From Parapristionchus giblindavisi (lineage: Eukaryota > Nematoda > Chromadorea > Rhabditida > Diplogasteridae): a DNA stretch of 64,000 nt. Position 1 is the stretch's first letter; every line of letters starts with the position of its first letter. Shown piece by piece: positions 47,801-59,800 of the stretch. A program made the position numbers and the translations under genes. The notes beneath the pieces are model-generated. The model had not been told where the DNA came from, ran no database searches, and was given only the letters and a program-made list of their open reading frames with translations. The stretch spans positions 124,001-188,000 of the forward strand of contig CALSFV010000056.1 of the NCBI GenBank assembly GCA_943737045.1, in the 5' to 3' direction.

Positions 47801-50800
47801 TGTTAATATTCGGTATCGGGTGCTATAAAATCAACTGCCAAAATTTTAAGACATACCGCAAGATAATTTGAAACTCTCCGCTCTGACAATGCTCTCTCAC
47901 TTTCTTTGTCTGCGAGAGAGCGATACCAGAGCGGAGAGTAAAAAATAGCTCGAGGATTTACCCTTAAAAATCACCTGCCTCTTTGATGTTTCTTGCCATA
48001 ATGAAATTTCATCTCCCTCCAGCCTAAGATGCTTGACGTGCGGTAATTGGTACTGCAAAATCATCTGGCAAAATAAAATGAAAACAATATATCAATTTAA
48101 ATTATCGATTGATATTATCGATTCAGCTCCATCGATCACTATGAGTCCGACGGGAGAGATGCAATTGGCCCCGTCTCCTCTGTTGTCTCCATTGAGTAGT
48201 CCCGCCCATCCATTCGATCCTGCCACCATGCAGCAGTATGTGTCGAGAGAGACCGCTAATCAATTACAGGTATTAGAGAAGAAATACGATAATAGGAATA
48301 AAAATATGTGTAATGTGAAACTAAAACCGACAAGAAAATGAAGAATGCTGTTAGAATTATATGTGATTAAAAAGGGTTTTGATTGAATAAAATCGTGTGC
48401 ATAATGAAAGTAATGGTTTCCTGCGAAAGAAATCTATTATATTACATCATCGTAAGGTTAAACAGTCCAATAATTAGCTATCTGACAAGTTAAAGGCACC
48501 TCCTATAATTTGAAACTCTCCGCTCTGGTAATGCTCTCTAGCTTTCTCCGTCTGAGAGAGAGCGTTGCCAGAGCGGAGAGTTTCAAATTAGGTGGTAGTT
48601 CTGGGTGTGCTTTTATCATGAAAACAACAATAGATATATTGTCAGGCGTACCGCAACGAGGCGATCGTATGGCGCAGTAAGGCCTCTCAGTTGGAGTTGG
48701 TGGTGCGTGATCATCTACAGAAGACGAATGAACAGGAGAACAACTTGAGTGTCGAACTTGAGACGATGAGACGAGAGTGCGAACGATTGAGAGAAATGGT
48801 TAGTTGTTTCTTTTCCATTATAAAAAATGCAGAACAGATAGCAAAACGTCGACATATTTCGCGATCTCTTCGTTTCTCACTATTTCTCATTACATATTTC
48901 TCTGGTCTCTGAAGACTTGTAATCAAAGATCAAAGATCAGTGCCAAACCTTGAATTTCGTTGTCGGCATCGTACGGGTCTTTCCATTTTTTCCATCTGCA
49001 TTATTGCTTTTTTTGAGAAGAGAAAAAAATGTTTGCAAATTTCTTTTCGTATATCACCATTTTGAAACTTATTTGAATATGTCGCTGAACCAACAGAATA
49101 ACTAATACGTTTTGCCTCGCCTTTTTTTTCTGACTTTTGAAATGAGCCCAAACTTCGTTTTTGCAGCTACGTGAGCGGGAATCGGAAGGCATGGCCGACT
49201 CGGGCATCGAGAATCCCACAAACTCGCCTCAGGAGCGACGTCGAATCCAACAGCTTCAGCAATTGCAGCAAGAGCTCGAAGTGCCGCCTCCACCTCCTGG
49301 ACCTCCCAGTACGTGTCTACACCACTATTCATCTCCATTCATCGGCACTACGTCGAATGAGAACCGATGAATAATATCCGATTGGATGATAACCATTTGC
49401 ATATTTTGTCTATTCACCAACACTCTGTCTCTGCAAATGGCGATCATCCAGTCGGTTATTATTCACCGGTTCTCATTCGACCTAGTGCCTATTCATCCAG
49501 TCGCTTTCTTGTATCTACATTAATCTATTTACGAGATAATTGAATGTAGTCCAGTTTGTAGATCGCCCACAATTTTACATAATTAATAGAGAATTTAAAA
49601 AGCATTTGGATTAATTCAGCATTTATATAATGCTAACAAAAAAGCTAGAGACACACCCCGAGTTAATTTTTGTCACCGCTCTAATATTATAAGAATGCTC
49701 CCTCACAGAAAAGAATGCGAGAGGGCATTTCCAGAGCGGAGAATGTCAAATTAGGGTGTGACTTTAAGATATTAAGATATTTTCTAGGTTTTTCGCTTGG
49801 AACCTCTGGAGATTGTCTATCATCCGCATGCGCTGACAGAAAACGAGGACTGATCAACGAGAACAAACGATTGGTGGATACGGTTAGCGCTCTTTGATCT
49901 CTTGATCTTTGGTTTTTGATCTTTGATCTTTGTAGATCGATGACCTGAACCTGCGGCTGGCACAGTCCGAGGAGAGTCTCGCGGAGTTCAGAGATCAGTT
50001 GCAGGTAATGCTGAAACGTCACGAAAAGAGTAGAAAATGAGACGAGACAGTGTGTAAAAGGAGGAGAGTCTTGATTTTCTATTCTTTTTGCGACTTTTCG
50101 ACAGATAATCGATCCAATCACGAAATTGATTTTTAAATTACGCAACGCATATGAATTTCGTTTGAAACATATCTCAACCCCTTTGAAAATTTGTTTAGAC
50201 AACGAGACTTCAGAGATCAATTTTTAAAGATCAAAGATCACTTATTAGGACATGGAACGAGCTCGTGGACTACTGCAGGCAGACATCGCCCAGACTGCAA
50301 AGGATATGGAGATCAAGCAGGCTGAAGCGGCAGCGGCCAATCTCGTCATCAATAGGATACAGGTAAATAAATATTAAATGAAAAAAAGTAAGTAAATAAG
50401 TAATAAAGTGAATAAAGTTGTAAGGTAAATAATATAAAAAAAAGTGCTGTCGTTTGGAAAGATGACGTGATATCAAAATATATGGCATAAAAGCGAATCA
50501 TCTTTCCTTTACAGGGAGAGAAGGACACGCTATCCAAGGCGGTCACGTATCTCGAAGAGCGCTTACAGGTTGGAAATTATTTAAAATTAAAAAAAAAAGA
50601 ATAATTAATTAATTTGGCTAATTGCTCCAATCGTTGCTTTGAAATATGCGAAAAGCTTCAAAAAATATTTCAGGTGTATCAGAACACAATGATGGAGCAC
50701 GATCTCGTCGTGCAAGACGAGAATCCCTCCGAGTGGAGGAAAGGATTCAACGATCCGAGGTTGATCTTTGGTCTTTGATCTTTGATCTTTTGATTTCTAA

Positions 50801-53800
50801 TCTTTGATATTTTAGCAACCGTAACACCATAAAACACTGAACAATCATTTTAGTCAATGATTATAGTGCGTGTAAATTTTAATAAATCTGTAAATATTTA
50901 TACTTTTTGACCTTTGATCTTTGATATTTAGATACAAAGTCTGCGTATCAAAGCGTTGTCAGACCCTACTCACTGCTGAAGCGTTGACCGAGCACGAAGA
51001 TGAGTTTCAATCGATAAGGAAGAAGTTGCAGGTAAGAATATACTTCGTAAAAGTTGTCAATGATTTCCCCTTGTGTGGTGAAGTGACCATTGATGCTCTA
51101 GCCAAACTCCGTTTGATCTTTGATCTTTCATATTTTATGTATTTATGTACTTATTTATCGTTCTAATAGTATGTTCATACTATTAGAACGATGAATATAT
51201 TCACACAGAAGAGTAAATTGATTGCAAGACGAAAATGAGATGCAGCGAAGATTTCGATATGTGATCTCTGATCTTTGATCTTTGATCTCTTTCAGGCGCT
51301 GGACGAGGAATTCTCCGAAAAACGCGCCGATCTCCACGATAAATTCGGCGAGATCGAGGCGAATTTGCTGACGAAGACACAACTAACGGAGACCCTGTCC
51401 AAGCAGCTGGCTGAAGCACAGAAGGTCACTAACGAATTGACAATTAAAAAAAAAACAAAATTGAAAATGCTTACTTTGTTATTTAAATATCATATGCTTA
51501 TGCGCCTGGCACCTCTACGTTTCTGAAATGTAATAGGACAGGGATTTTTACTCATATTTAATCTGGTGTATTAAAATAAGTGAAAGTCCTGAAAGTTTCC
51601 GAAAGTCTTCGTTCGTAGTGTAATGCATAGTTTTCATGAAAATTTATTTTTTTAAAATTTAAATTTAGTAAGATTAAATTGGATTTCCAGGAAGCCAAGC
51701 ATAGCATGGAAGAGCATCAGCGAGAACGAGACGAACACGAAACAGCGATGAATCGAATGATGACCATTGCTGAGGTAGAGGATTTATCTTATGACTTATT
51801 GTTAGTATGATAAGGTAGTCCTAAACCAATGAACTTTGAACTCACTGACTATCAGTCTGCTCAATGTCTTCGGACTGCTAAGGATGTCCTTAAAAATGAC
51901 CGTGGTTCTGAACACTCATGACTTATCCTTCTAACAACACAAATCTCAAGATCGTTTGATCTTCCAGAAAGTGCCCGTTCTCGAATCTCGAGTGGAACAA
52001 CTGCACAGAGAGAAGGCAGGGCTTGAGGTAAGCTTGACAGAAACGGTCTCTTCATCTAGCAGTGCTCTCTCGTAGACATAGTACGAAGAAATAGTGTGTG
52101 AAATAAAGACACCGTTGTCATAGTTTCGATAAATTTCTTGGTTTTTGAAGCGGAATAAATAGTATATGAAATATAAAAAAAACAAATAAATATAAAATAC
52201 TTTTTAAAACATTTGCAAACGTCAGGTCAAAATGGCGGGCACCAAGGAGGAATTCGAGAAAGCCCTCGAGGATGCGCTGCAGGAAGCGTTGAAGAAGTAC
52301 GGACAACAGAGCAAGTCAGTTGCATCTTTTCATTTTTTTTGTATTTTTCTTGTTTCAAACGTCTCAAATTTGGGCGATAAAATCCAATTTAATGGATACT
52401 TCTACATACAGTATGCACGTGTATATTTAGTAGCTTTAATTCCCGTATATTTCAGATACTGGAAGGAAAAGCTGGCCACAATCGAGAAACAGCTGGCAAG
52501 TTCCAAGGTATGCTGAATATCTTCGGTTTCGGTTTTTTAAACCATTGTGCTCGGTTTCTTCATTACATATACAATTTCTTGTGTCTCTGTCGACGCGTGT
52601 ACATTAAGAGCTCGGATCTGTAAGACTCGAGCATTTCGGCAAGATTCCGGACATTTCGCCAAGAATTTTGATTCAGGCCACTATACTTTATGGGTGTAGG
52701 GTACCTTGGGCCCTGATTACAAAATGGTACTCAAAGTGGCCCTAGCAGTGGAAAGCAGGCGCGCCAGGTGGGAACCAAGTTTGAAAACTCGATTATCATA
52801 TTTTTTCAACCGAACAACTTAGAGTCCAAATTTCTTCGGCATTGTCTTAGGCATGCCCAATGTACACAGAAACACTACTGAGATTAATTTTAAGCAATTC
52901 CTAAACTGATTTTTTCAACTCGAATTTTCGGTTTTTTTGATTTCTCGACATCTGAATTTCAATTCCGCAAAAGTTCTCTAGTATATTCATGGAGCCCAAC
53001 TACTAGTGCATGTAACCATGCTAGGCGGAAATCGATCTTGGATTGCGCGTGTCGGAAAAAATCGGTCTGATCGTCTCCAACTTGACTCAGGCTCGTTGTT
53101 TCATAATTTTTTGCTGTATTTTCAAAACGATTTGTGCGGAATTGTGGTCTACTCAAAGTTTAGAGGTGAGACTAGTAAAATGACACAAGAACCCCATCAC
53201 TTGGATCAATTTGAAAATTTCAATTTTCATGACCCCGGGGTCATGGTCGAAAATTTCAAAATTTCTCAAGTTTGAAATGTTTTCATTTATATGGCTTCTT
53301 GTGAAGTACTAATGATGTGAAGAATATTCAGCCAATGCTCAATGGTTGATCTCTCCTTTCAACCATTTTTCGAAAACTTTTATGTTGAATGCGTGCGAAA
53401 AAGTCAGAATTGTGCTTGAATCAGTTTCCAACTTACTTTCTGTAACATTCTATCTAAGTACTTTGCAATGTACATAATCAATATGAAAATCGTTAACTTT
53501 GGAAAATTCAAAAAAATCAATTTGAGTGCCTACTTTCACGGAAAATTTCTGAAATATTGCTGTTTTTCGACTCGAATGCCGTGACAATTAGCAAATGACA
53601 ACGACAATGTGAAGTTTCATGATGAGTAAACATAGTAGAACTGAAATCCCGGCATTCGGCTCACTTTTGAAAAAAAACTCAATTTCCATGACCCCGGGGT
53701 CATGGTAAAAAAATATGAATTTTCCAAAATTAACGATTTTCATATTGATTATAAAACACTATCTGAGAGAATTCAACAACTGAGATATTTTTTGGTATCG

Positions 53801-56800
53801 ATGAAAAATAGATTTTTCTGTTTTATGTATGATAATTACAGGCTCCATGAGTGTAGTTCACTGGTACTTAGAAATTCCTTCCAATTGAAAATTCGCTTCA
53901 GGAGGTGACCACACCACGATTTGGCGCCTTTTCCTAAAAAGTTTCTTTCGTATCCAATCGATTCGGGAGTTGGTGTACTCGACTCCTTGGCTAATTCTAA
54001 AAAACTATTGTCGAGGAGAGTTTTTCGATCAACGCACAACAAAGGCCGGAATTGGGAATTTTCAAAAAAAAAATCACAATAAATTAATTCTCACTGTTTT
54101 CCCATGGCGAATGCAAATTTTTTATTTGCTCATTAGCTTCTCCATATTATATTACACCTTTAGTTTAAAATTAGTTTTAAGCATATTTTCAGCGGTATTC
54201 TTTACAATGTTAGACGTATATGATTATTCTGCACCATCGGAGTGCAGCTGCACGGTATATGTGGTGATTACATTACTGATCGTACTTGTACTGTAAATTT
54301 TATTCACTTTCGTATCCGAGCCAGCTTGCGAAGTAGTTACCATACTCATGCCGTTCCGTACTTTTTATTCTCGGTTTTATAGACTGATCAGAGAATAAGA
54401 GAGAGCACGTAAATTACATTACACGTACAGTACAAGTACGATTAGCAATGTGATCATCATATATACCGTACAGCTGCACTCCGATGGTGCAGAATAGGCA
54501 TATACCTCTAACATTGTAAAGAAAAGGGCTGAAAATACGCTTAAAACTAACGAAAAACCAAATTAACCGATTAGGGATTACTGTTGGAGCACACCATAAT
54601 TCACGACGTTCGTTATAAAAATGATTATTTCACATGAATTGTATTTTTTAAAAATTATGAATTTTAAACTAAAGGTGTAATTTAATATGGAGAAGCTAAT
54701 GAGCAAATAAAAAAATTGCATTCGCCATGGGAAAACAGTGAGAATTAATTTAATGTGAATTTTTTTTCGAAAATTCCCAATTCCAGCCTTTGTTGTGCGT
54801 TGATCGAAAAACTCTCCTCGTTTCTTAGAATTAGCCAAGGACTCGAGTGCACCAACTCCCGAATCGATTGGATACGAAAGAAACTTTTTAGGAAAAGGCG
54901 CCAAATCGTGGTGTGGTCACCTCCTGAAGCGAATTTTCAATTTGAAGGAATTTCCAAATACCAGTGAACTACACTCATGGAGCCTGTAATTATCATACAT
55001 AAAACAGAAAAATCTATTTTTCATCGATACCGCACCTATGTCGATTTTCTCAGATAGCGTGTTTTATGTACATTGCAAAGTGCTTACAAGGGAACCATAA
55101 TGCATTCCCGTGGCGATATGACTAGTGACATATACCATTCGAATCAGTATCCGATTCTGATAAGACACCGTTAATAAGCAATGTCAAAAGTTTAAGGGCT
55201 TCGAGAAAATCGATAATGAAAATCGCACAAATCCGTGCCAATTAAGATCAACTCGGCTTTGAGTTCCTATCTCACCGACCCTTGTGGTGTAGTGGATAAG
55301 GCGCTCGCATTTCATTTTGTAAGTACATGGTTCGATGCCTGGTATGCGATACTTTTTTGCTGATTTTTTTCGAAGACTGAATAAAAGCAATAAACCTTTT
55401 ATGCCGTTAGCATTTGTGCCATGATACATATCGAATCAGAAGCTGAAACTCCTTAAAAGCAGACACAAAAGCGCGCGAGCAAGAGATCAGAGGTTAAGCA
55501 GACGATCGATAATGATCTACAAAGGATAACAATAAAACAATAGATCTGAACTTTTGAACTTGAAAAAATCAGCAAAAAAGTATCGCATACCAGGCATCGA
55601 ACCATGTATTTACAAAATGAAATGCGAGCGCCTTATCCACTACACCACAAGGGTCGGTGAGATAGGAGCTCAAAGAGTTGATCTTAATTGGCTCGTATTT
55701 GTGCGATTTTCATTATCGATTTTCTCGAAGCTCTTAAACTTTTGACATTGCTTATTAGCGGTGTCTTATCAGAATCGGATACTGATTCGAATGGTATATG
55801 TCACTAGTCATATCGCCACGGGAATGCATTATGGTTCCCTTGTTAGATTGAATGTTACAGGAGGTAAGTTGGAAACTGATTCAAGCACAATTCTGACTTT
55901 TTCGCACGCATTCAACATAAAAGTTTTCGAAAAATGGTTGAAAGGAGAGATCAACCATTGAGCATTGGCTGAATATTCTTCACATCATTAGTACTTCACA
56001 AGAAGCCATATAAATGAAAACATTTCAAACTTGAGAAATTTTGAAATTTTCGACCATGACCGAAACTTTCAAATTGATCCAAGTGATGGGGTTCTTGTGT
56101 CATTTTACTAGTCTCACCTCTAAACTTTGAGTAGACCACAATTCCGCACAAATCGTTTTGAAAATACAGCAAAAAATTATGAAACAACGAGACTGAGTCA
56201 AGTTGGAGACGATCAGACAGATTTTTTCCGACACGCTCAATCCAAGATTTCCGCCTAGCATGGTTACATGCACTAGTAGTTGGGCTCCATGAATATACTA
56301 GAGAACTTTTGCGGAATTGAAATTCAGATGTCGAGAAATCAAAAAAACCGAAAATTCGAGTTAAAAAAATCAGTTTAGGAATTGCTTAAAATTAATCTCA
56401 GTAGTGTTTCTGTGTACATTGGGCATGCCTAAGACAATGCCGAAGAAATTTGGACTCTAAGTTGTTCGGTTGAAAAAATATGATAATCGAGTTTTCAAAC
56501 TTGGCTCCCACCTGGCGCGCCGCTTTCCACTGCTAGGGCCACTTTGAGTACCATTTTGTAATCAGGGCCCAAGGTACCCTACACCCATAAAGTGGAGTGG
56601 CCTGAATCAAAATTCTTGGCGAAATGTCCGGACCATGCTCGAGTCTTACAGATCCGAGCTCTCAAAAATATCATCGGATAACGTGTTTTTTTAGTTGTTA
56701 ATCAGGGAAATAACTAGTAATGAAGAACAATGAAAATCGTTTAAACCAATCGATATTTCATATTTTCAGAGCGAAACCCAACAAGTACTACGTGAGAGAG

Positions 56801-59800
56801 ACGATCAGCGGATGAAATGGAAGGTCGAAAGGTATCATTACTTTTTTAAAAACACTTTAAAATCAATTAAATTAAAATAAATTACTTTTTAAAAATTTTT
56901 ATTTTGACAGGGCGGAATTGGAGCAACGACTAATGAGTAGCATTGGACATGTAGAGGAGCTGCATGTACGGGTATGTACCAGGATTTTTTCAAGCTATTT
57001 TTGACTCTCCGACCATACTATCTTACAGACAAAGAAAGCGATAGAGTTTTGCAAGAACGGAGGGTTTGGGTGTGCAATTCTTTGAACAATTATATGAAAT
57101 TGTATAACAGCTTATGAAATAATCAATATATATGTGATGTTCAAAAGTTGGAAGAAAAAAAGTGGTAAAAAAAGAGTAAAAGAGTCTGTTCTCTGATGTC
57201 CTGTTGTTTTCTTTTAAAGGGAGCGTAACCTCTCTCAATGGTCTCTTCAACGCGCAATGCTTTCTCGTTCTTAGAGAGCAGAGAAATAGTGTGCACAATG
57301 GAGAGACCATTAAGAGAGGTAAAGATCCCTTTAAATAAATAATTTAATTACGTCATGATAGTAATGTCTTAATTATTGTATGAATAATAAATGCAGATCC
57401 ACCGTCCGACGCGAGACGCGGAATGTGACGCGCGTCCAAAGCACGTGTCCAAGTACGTGGCGTGTCGTCCCCATACAAAGACGAGAGCGACTGAGATTGA
57501 AAAGGTAACAATTTTGCCCCATTCAAAGATACAATATGTGACACATCTTAATTGTGCAGCTCATACTGCATTCAACACTATATATTCATTTATTTTGTTA
57601 TTATTATTAATGTTTCATCTTTGATCTTTCTCTTTCTCTTTTCTCGTATCATCATTTTATCTTTGAAAAGAACTATTTTATAATGATTTAAAGACACATT
57701 AAGATATTTTTGTGAAGGAAATTTTGATGTTGTTCTAAAATAAAAATATAGAAAAGAGACTAAAATCAATAATTCAGGGTGATCTACTCGATGAGAATTC
57801 GTCAGAAGAGAAAATCAAGGTCCTCCAATCAGAATTGACCCTCCACAAACGGCAGATGCATGTGTTACAGCAGAAGTTGATCGATACCCTCAACGAGAAG
57901 GTCAGAGTTCAGGGATCAAAGACCAAAGATCAAAGACCAAATTCTATGTTTCAGCACGAACAGCGGTTCAAGGTGCGATCTCGCGTGTCATCGGCTGATT
58001 CGCTGGCACCATCTGGTGATGAGAAGAGAAACAAAGAAAGTGTAAGATTAGTTTTACAAGCAGAGAAATTTGAGCTATGAAACAAGCAAATGTTCGCTAA
58101 GATTCCTGACTTTTAGATGCGAATTTGAAACGAACCCAAGCGAATTTGAAACTCTCAATTCTCTGGTAACGTTCTCTCGCTTTCTTTGTCTGCGAGGGGT
58201 TGTTGCCAGAATGGAGATTCAAATTAGCTGGCTGTACCAAGTCCGAAATCTAAATTTTTGTTCGTTGTGTAATTACTTTGAAAACATAATGTATGTGTAG
58301 ATGAACTTTTATATGGGGCTACACGATGCTTATTGTAAGCGGCACGAATCACAAATACAAATATTTGTTTATACAGCTTGAGCATTGAGTGTTCGCAGGC
58401 CATTTCATCTGCCCGAGTGAAGAGTGAAGAAGGAATCGATGAACGAACGTCCAAGCATTCAGAAGCCATCAACGACCTCAAAGAAGAGATTGGAAGTCTG
58501 AGAAGAAAGGTATGGCTGTGCTAAAGGAAAACTATAAAATCAACTATAAATTAGCTTTATTTCTTTATAATCTTCTTTCTGTCTGTTTATTATTGAAAGT
58601 GAAAGGAATTTTTAAAATTAAATATGAAAATTTGAGCTACAAACATCGGAGGCTGAGAAGCTGGCTCTAGCCCGAGGTGAGAAGGATCGCATACAGACAA
58701 TCGTTACGGAATTCGACTCGCTAAGGGGAGAATTGGATGAGGTGATTGGTCGTGCTTTAAAGGTGGAGACCCGCGAATGATCATGGAAATCTCTTACATC
58801 TCGCTTATGCAAGTGTCTAGTGATATGCAAAAAGATAGGGAGACTGCTCGTCGTTCCCTTACAAGGGAAGTGTAAGAAATATCTTTTAGACCTATGGATG
58901 GGAGTATTTTTCCTCGATAGCTATAGGCAATATAAGGTCGGGACCAAAAAATCAGAACCTGGCATGCACTTTCCGATTTTATATAAATAATTATATTTTG
59001 TACATTCGAACGCGCTGGAATAAGACTCCCCTGATAGAGCACTTGAAAGATCATTGAGAACATGGCGGCGTGGTGTACTGGTAGTGTGTTCTCCTCTTGA
59101 TCACAATGTGTGTGGTTCGAGTACACATATGGAGGTTTTTCTTTTGCTGATTTTTAAACGTTCCGAACTTGTAATTTTGATCAGAAATAAAATTAAAATC
59201 TTTGTCAAAAAATAAAGCAACATTTTGTTTAATAGCATAGTGATCATTTAATTTTGGGATAGTTCATCTGTACCAAGAGGCTACGGAAGAATAAGATTTC
59301 GATAACTTGTCGTACGATCTGCTTTCCTAAATGATTAAATGCAAGTTCAACAGCTACATAAAATTGTGAAAAAGAGTAATTTATTTTTCTGATCAAAATT
59401 ACAAGTTCGAAACGTTTAAAAATCAGCAAAAGAAAAACCTCCATATGTGTACTCGAACCACACACATTGTGATCAAGAGGAGAACATACTACCACTACAC
59501 CACGCCGCCATGTTCTCGCTGATCTTTCAAGTGCTCTATCAGGGGAGTGTTATTACAGCGCGTGCGAATGTACAAAATATAATTATTTATATAAAATCGG
59601 AAAGTGCATGCCAGGTTCTGATTTTTTGGTCACGACCTTATATTGCCTATAGCTATCGAGGAAAAATACTCCCATCCATAGGTCTAAAAGATATTTCTTA
59701 CACTTCCCTTGTTAGCGTAATGGTAAAAATTCTGACCACAACGCGCGTGGTCGCGGGTTCGAATCCAATTGCCGAACTTTCCTATTTTCAAAAAGCGCGC

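Larger units (their letters stand above)
55087..55842. mobile_element. 756-bp palindromic element, CAAGGG ends, TTA duplication (family C, copy 3)
   Basis: The ends CAAGGGAACCATAATGCAT are mirrored, with TTA at 55084-55086 and 55843-55845. The empty site is preserved in the left arm of element D (near 53445-53460, ctatctaagtactt as complement). Both arms carry an inward tRNA-like unit. Confidence 0.93.
52607..56662. mobile_element. 4.06-kb palindromic element D in intron 25 of the coiled-coil gene, with nested insertions
   Basis: The ends AGAGCTCGGATCTGTAAGAC are mirrored at the right boundary. The arms stay paired through ggccctgattacaaaatggt, cgttttgaaaatacagc (right) and gcgccttttcctaaaaagtt. 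The left arm is interrupted by a 276-bp element (53476-53751) and the right arm by a 756-bp element (55087-55842). Removing both restores pairing of gtacattgcaaagtgctta with its mirror copy. No coding capacity or clear target duplication was found. Confidence 0.9.
58862..59711. mobile_element. 850-bp palindromic element, CAAGGG ends, TTA duplication (family C, copy 4)
   Basis: The ends CAAGGGAAGTGTAAGAAATA mirror each other, with TTA at 58859-58861 and 59712-59714. The outer 100 bp of each arm is clearly related to copy 2 (atatcttttagac, tttttcctcgatag, ggnaccaaaaaat), so copies 2 and 4 form one subfamily. Each arm has an inward tRNA-like unit. Confidence 0.93.

Noticed and set aside
59704..59772. 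Functional tRNA-Ala(CGC) gene
   Set aside because: U33 is replaced by A, the T stem does not pair, and the 5' part is separated by an 850-bp insertion.
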